Assembly (NCBI RefSeq): GCF_900564145.1 | Contig: NZ_UOOB01000001.1 | Coordinates: 1,488,753 to 1,552,752 of the forward strand | Reading direction: 5' to 3' | DNA: 64,000 nucleotides | Source: Comamonas sp. lk | GTDB taxonomy: Bacteria; Pseudomonadota; Gammaproteobacteria; Burkholderiales; Burkholderiaceae_C | In this document: piece by piece, positions 54,921 through 64,000 of the stretch | Layout of the letters: the number at the start of each line of letters is the position of its first letter | Position numbering within the stretch: the stretch's first letter is position 1 | Notes under the pieces: model-generated | What the model saw: only the letters and a program-made list of their open reading frames with translations | Told to the model about the DNA's origin: nothing | The model's database searches: none | Program-made: the position numbers and the translations under genes

Positions 54921-54978
54921 GTTGCTGGTGGAAACTGCACATTCGTAAAGGTTTAGTGCAGACCGTGCCACCAGCAAC
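54921..54978 (+). other. Long stem-loop in the 16S-23S spacer (rrn 1)
   Basis: GTTGCTGGTGG (54921-54931) pairs with CCACCAGCAAC (54968-54978), and an inner CTGCAC pairs with GTGCAG. The stem follows boxA. A role in processing or in RNA folding of the spacer is inferred. Operon 2 copy: 60597-60654. Confidence 0.65.
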
Positions 54979-55156
54979 AATTTTGATTGCGTCAAAACAA
55001 ATATTTTGCGAAAGCAAAGATATTTAGTAATGACGAATATCTCCAAGATAGCAATATCGAGGAATTATTCACATTACGGCATAACGCGTGAGGTGTGAGA
55101 CCTCACCAGTCTTTGATTTTGATTTTGTTGTTTCGCAAGAGACATCAAAGTTATAG

Positions 55157-58035
<2,879 letters not shown>

Positions 58036-58203
58036 TATAACTTTGATTGAGAAATCAAGGTGAAGACTGAACGTGAAAGCGTTCAAGTTATGCCAGGCGC
58101 AATCAAAAGATAAAAAAGCTGATAAAGACTCTATGAATTCGTTGGATTGAAGGTGGCTTGATCAAGAAGTTGATTGAGGGCCTTGGATCTGACAAAAAGT
58201 TTA

Positions 58204-58318
58204 TGCCTGATGACCATAGCGATTTGGTACCACTCCTTCCCATCCCGAACAGGACAGTGAAACGAATTTGCGCCGATGATAGTGCGGGTTCCCGTGTGAA
58301 AGTAGGTCATCGTCAGGC
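58204..58318 (+). rRNA. rrf: 5S ribosomal RNA, rrn operon 1
   Basis: About 115 bases, TGCCTGATGACC at the 5' end pairing with GGTCATCGTCAGGC at the 3' end, and the conserved CCATCCCGAACAGGACAGTGAAAC segment in the middle. It lies 168 bases behind 23S. The spacer contains no tRNA. Confidence 0.95.
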
Positions 58319-58329
58319 TCTTACGCCTA

Positions 58330-58357
58330 AACGCCCGGCTCAGCGCCGGGCGTTTTC
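58330..58357 (+). terminator. Terminator of rrn operon 1
   Basis: A 10-bp stem AACGCCCGGC/GCCGGGCGTT (58330-58339, 58345-58354) followed by TTCTTCTCC. Its right arm also forms the left arm of a second, 14-bp stem (58349-58362 with 58382-58395), so the two structures exclude each other. Confidence 0.82.
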
Positions 58358-58423
58358 TTCTCCTTCTTCGCAATGAAGGATGAGAAGAAAACGCCAAAAC
58401 GTTTAAAAGCATGGCGAAAGTCG

Positions 58424-58432
58424 TGCTAAAAT
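58424..58432 (+). promoter_or_regulatory. rrn operon 2 promoter core, extended -10
   Basis: TGCTAAAAT (extended -10) with a possible -35 TTAAAA at 58403-58408 (18-base spacer). The leader downstream is the same as in operon 1. It is placed inside the 114-base segment between the 5S gene of operon 1 and the shared leader, so operon 2 has its own promoter. Confidence 0.65.
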
Positions 58433-58648
58433 CAAAGGCTTCGCTGATCGCAGCAAGCAAAAAAATGAAAGCCGGTTTAGATTGGTTTTTGTTCTCGGAT
58501 CCTTAACAAGATACAGCCGATAAGCGTGGGCGTTTGATGGCAAGCAGCCAAGTTCTTTAGAACTAAATCAAACGCTCATGGAAATAGAAGTGAAGTTCAC
58601 TTCAATTCCGTTTTTATGAGTGAGTCGCAAGACTTTAAATTCAAGATC

Positions 58649-60181
<1,533 letters not shown>

Positions 60182-60284
60182 CTGGAAAACCGCTGCTTCA
60201 ATTGAACGCCCACACTTATCGGTTGTTGGAACAAGCCAAGGCTTGGTAGATGAGAAGAGATTCTTGCTTGCCGGGTTGAGGAAT

Positions 60285-60361
60285 GGGTCTGTAGCTCAGC
60301 TGGTTAGAGCACTGTGTTGATAACGCAGGGGTCGTTGGTTCGAGCCCAACTAGACCCACCA
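60285..60361 (+). tRNA. tRNA-Ile (anticodon GAT), rrn 2 spacer
   Basis: Same sequence as the gene at 54609-54685; anticodon GAT at 60319-60321, CCA encoded. Confidence 0.97.
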
Positions 60362-60390
60362 TAAATTCCAACGCCAGGTTAGAGGATCCC

Positions 60391-60466
60391 GGGGGATTAG
60401 CTCAGCTGGGAGAGCACCTGCTTTGCAAGCAGGGGGTCGTCGGTTCGATCCCGTCATCCTCCACCA
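60391..60466 (+). tRNA. tRNA-Ala (anticodon TGC), rrn 2 spacer
   Basis: Same sequence as the gene at 54715-54790; anticodon TGC at 60424-60426, CCA encoded. Confidence 0.97.
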
Positions 60467-60484
60467 AAACCTAGTGCCTGAGGG

Positions 60485-60493
60485 TGCTATAAT
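60485..60493 (+). promoter_or_regulatory. Promoter-like extended -10 in the 16S-23S spacer (rrn 2)
   Basis: TGCTATAAT as in operon 1 (54809-54817), followed by the same hairpin (60506-60543), boxA (60564-60576) and long stem (60597-60654). Confidence 0.5.
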
Positions 60494-60832
60494 CGAAGGC
60501 TCTTCAATACAAAAGCAGTCTGGCTTCAGACTGCTTTTGTATTGATCAATCTGATCAATAGGCTGTTCTTTAAAAATTCATAGAGTCGAAATCAGCGTTG
60601 CTGGTGGAAACTGCACATTCGTAAAGGTTTAGTGCAGACCGTGCCACCAGCAACAATTTTGATTGCGTCAAAACAAATATTTTGCGAAAGCAAAGATATT
60701 TAGTAATGACGAATATCTCCAAGATAGCAATATCGAGGAATTATTCACATTACGGCATAACGCGTGAGGTGTGAGACCTCACCAGTCTTTGATTTTGATT
60801 TTGTTGTTTCGCAAGAGACATCAAAGTTATAG

Positions 60833-63711
<2,879 letters not shown>

Positions 63712-63879
63712 TATAACTTTGATTGAGAAATCAAGGTGAAGACTGAACGTGAAAGCGTTCAAGTTATGCCAGGCGCAATCAAAAGATAAAAAAGCTGATA
63801 AAGACTCTATGAATTCGTTGGATTGAAGGTGGCTTGATCAAGAAGTTGATTGAGGGCCTTGGATCTGACAAAAAGTTTA

Positions 63880-63994
63880 TGCCTGATGACCATAGCGATT
63901 TGGTACCACTCCTTCCCATCCCGAACAGGACAGTGAAACGAATTTGCGCCGATGATAGTGCGGGTTCCCGTGTGAAAGTAGGTCATCGTCAGGC
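63880..63994 (+). rRNA. rrf: 5S ribosomal RNA, rrn operon 2
   Basis: Same sequence as 58204-58318, ending six bases before the window edge. Its terminator and whatever follows (possibly another rrn operon) lie outside the window. Confidence 0.95.
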
Positions 63995-64000
63995 TCTTAC

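Overview
The window is chromosomal DNA from a betaproteobacterium of the family Comamonadaceae, most likely genus Comamonas. This rests on the 16S rRNA text (two copies), GC-rich coding DNA with strong third-position GC, the betaproteobacterial dnaG-rpoD pair, and iron-uptake operons built from DUF3325/DUF3649/PepSY proteins. No plasmid, phage, transposase or CRISPR array is visible. About 52.4 kb of protein-coding DNA is followed by one tRNA-Ser gene and two complete tandem rRNA operons that run to the right edge.

Layout. 1-6.4 kb: pdxY (cut by the left edge), a RidA-family gene, comEC, and a two-gene operon of a circularly permuted ATP-grasp protein and an alpha-E protein. 6.4-9.3 kb: a divergent allA / MFS transporter pair plus a FadR-type GntR regulator, with two near-identical palindromic operators in the shared intergenic region. 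9.5-15.8 kb: an iron operon on the minus strand (DUF3649, PepSY, DUF3325, DUF4198, TonB receptor) behind a Fur-box-like promoter, then bacterioferritin. 16.1-18.5 kb: ahpC-ahpF with an OxyR-like site. 18.6-25.6 kb: a Fur-box-linked haem uptake locus (receptor, an unrecognised 153-residue protein, hmuSTUV). 25.6-36 kb: DUF2798 protein, LysR regulator, ppsR/ppsA divergent pair, a DUF4212/sodium symporter pair, a hypothetical gene, FKBP isomerase, HxlR regulator, ketopantoate reductase. 36-43 kb: rpoD, dnaG, a possible small RNA, an acyl-CoA synthetase. 43-52.4 kb: lpxH, two cyclophilins, a TPR protein, cysS, a DNA glycosylase, accA, tilS, lysC. 52.4-64 kb: tRNA-Ser(GCT), then rrn operon 1 and rrn operon 2 (each 16S, tRNA-Ile(GAT), tRNA-Ala(TGC), 23S, 5S).

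How it fits together. Iron is the main theme of the accessory part: ferric-siderophore-type uptake, haem uptake, iron storage (bfr) and peroxide defence (ahpCF) lie side by side, and Fur-like or OxyR-like sites sit at the expected promoters. A second theme is three-carbon metabolism: ppsA, its regulatory kinase/phosphorylase and a sodium-coupled organic-acid symporter are adjacent. The rest is housekeeping.

The most unusual observations are: a single T-to-G difference between the two otherwise matching 23S genes, placed in the nearly universal A-loop of the peptidyl-transferase centre; an extended -10 promoter motif shared by both rrn promoters and the 16S-23S spacers; a family of structured repeats placed directly behind stop codons; and the unrecognised protein inside the haem operon. 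I did not find a clearly new multi-gene system.
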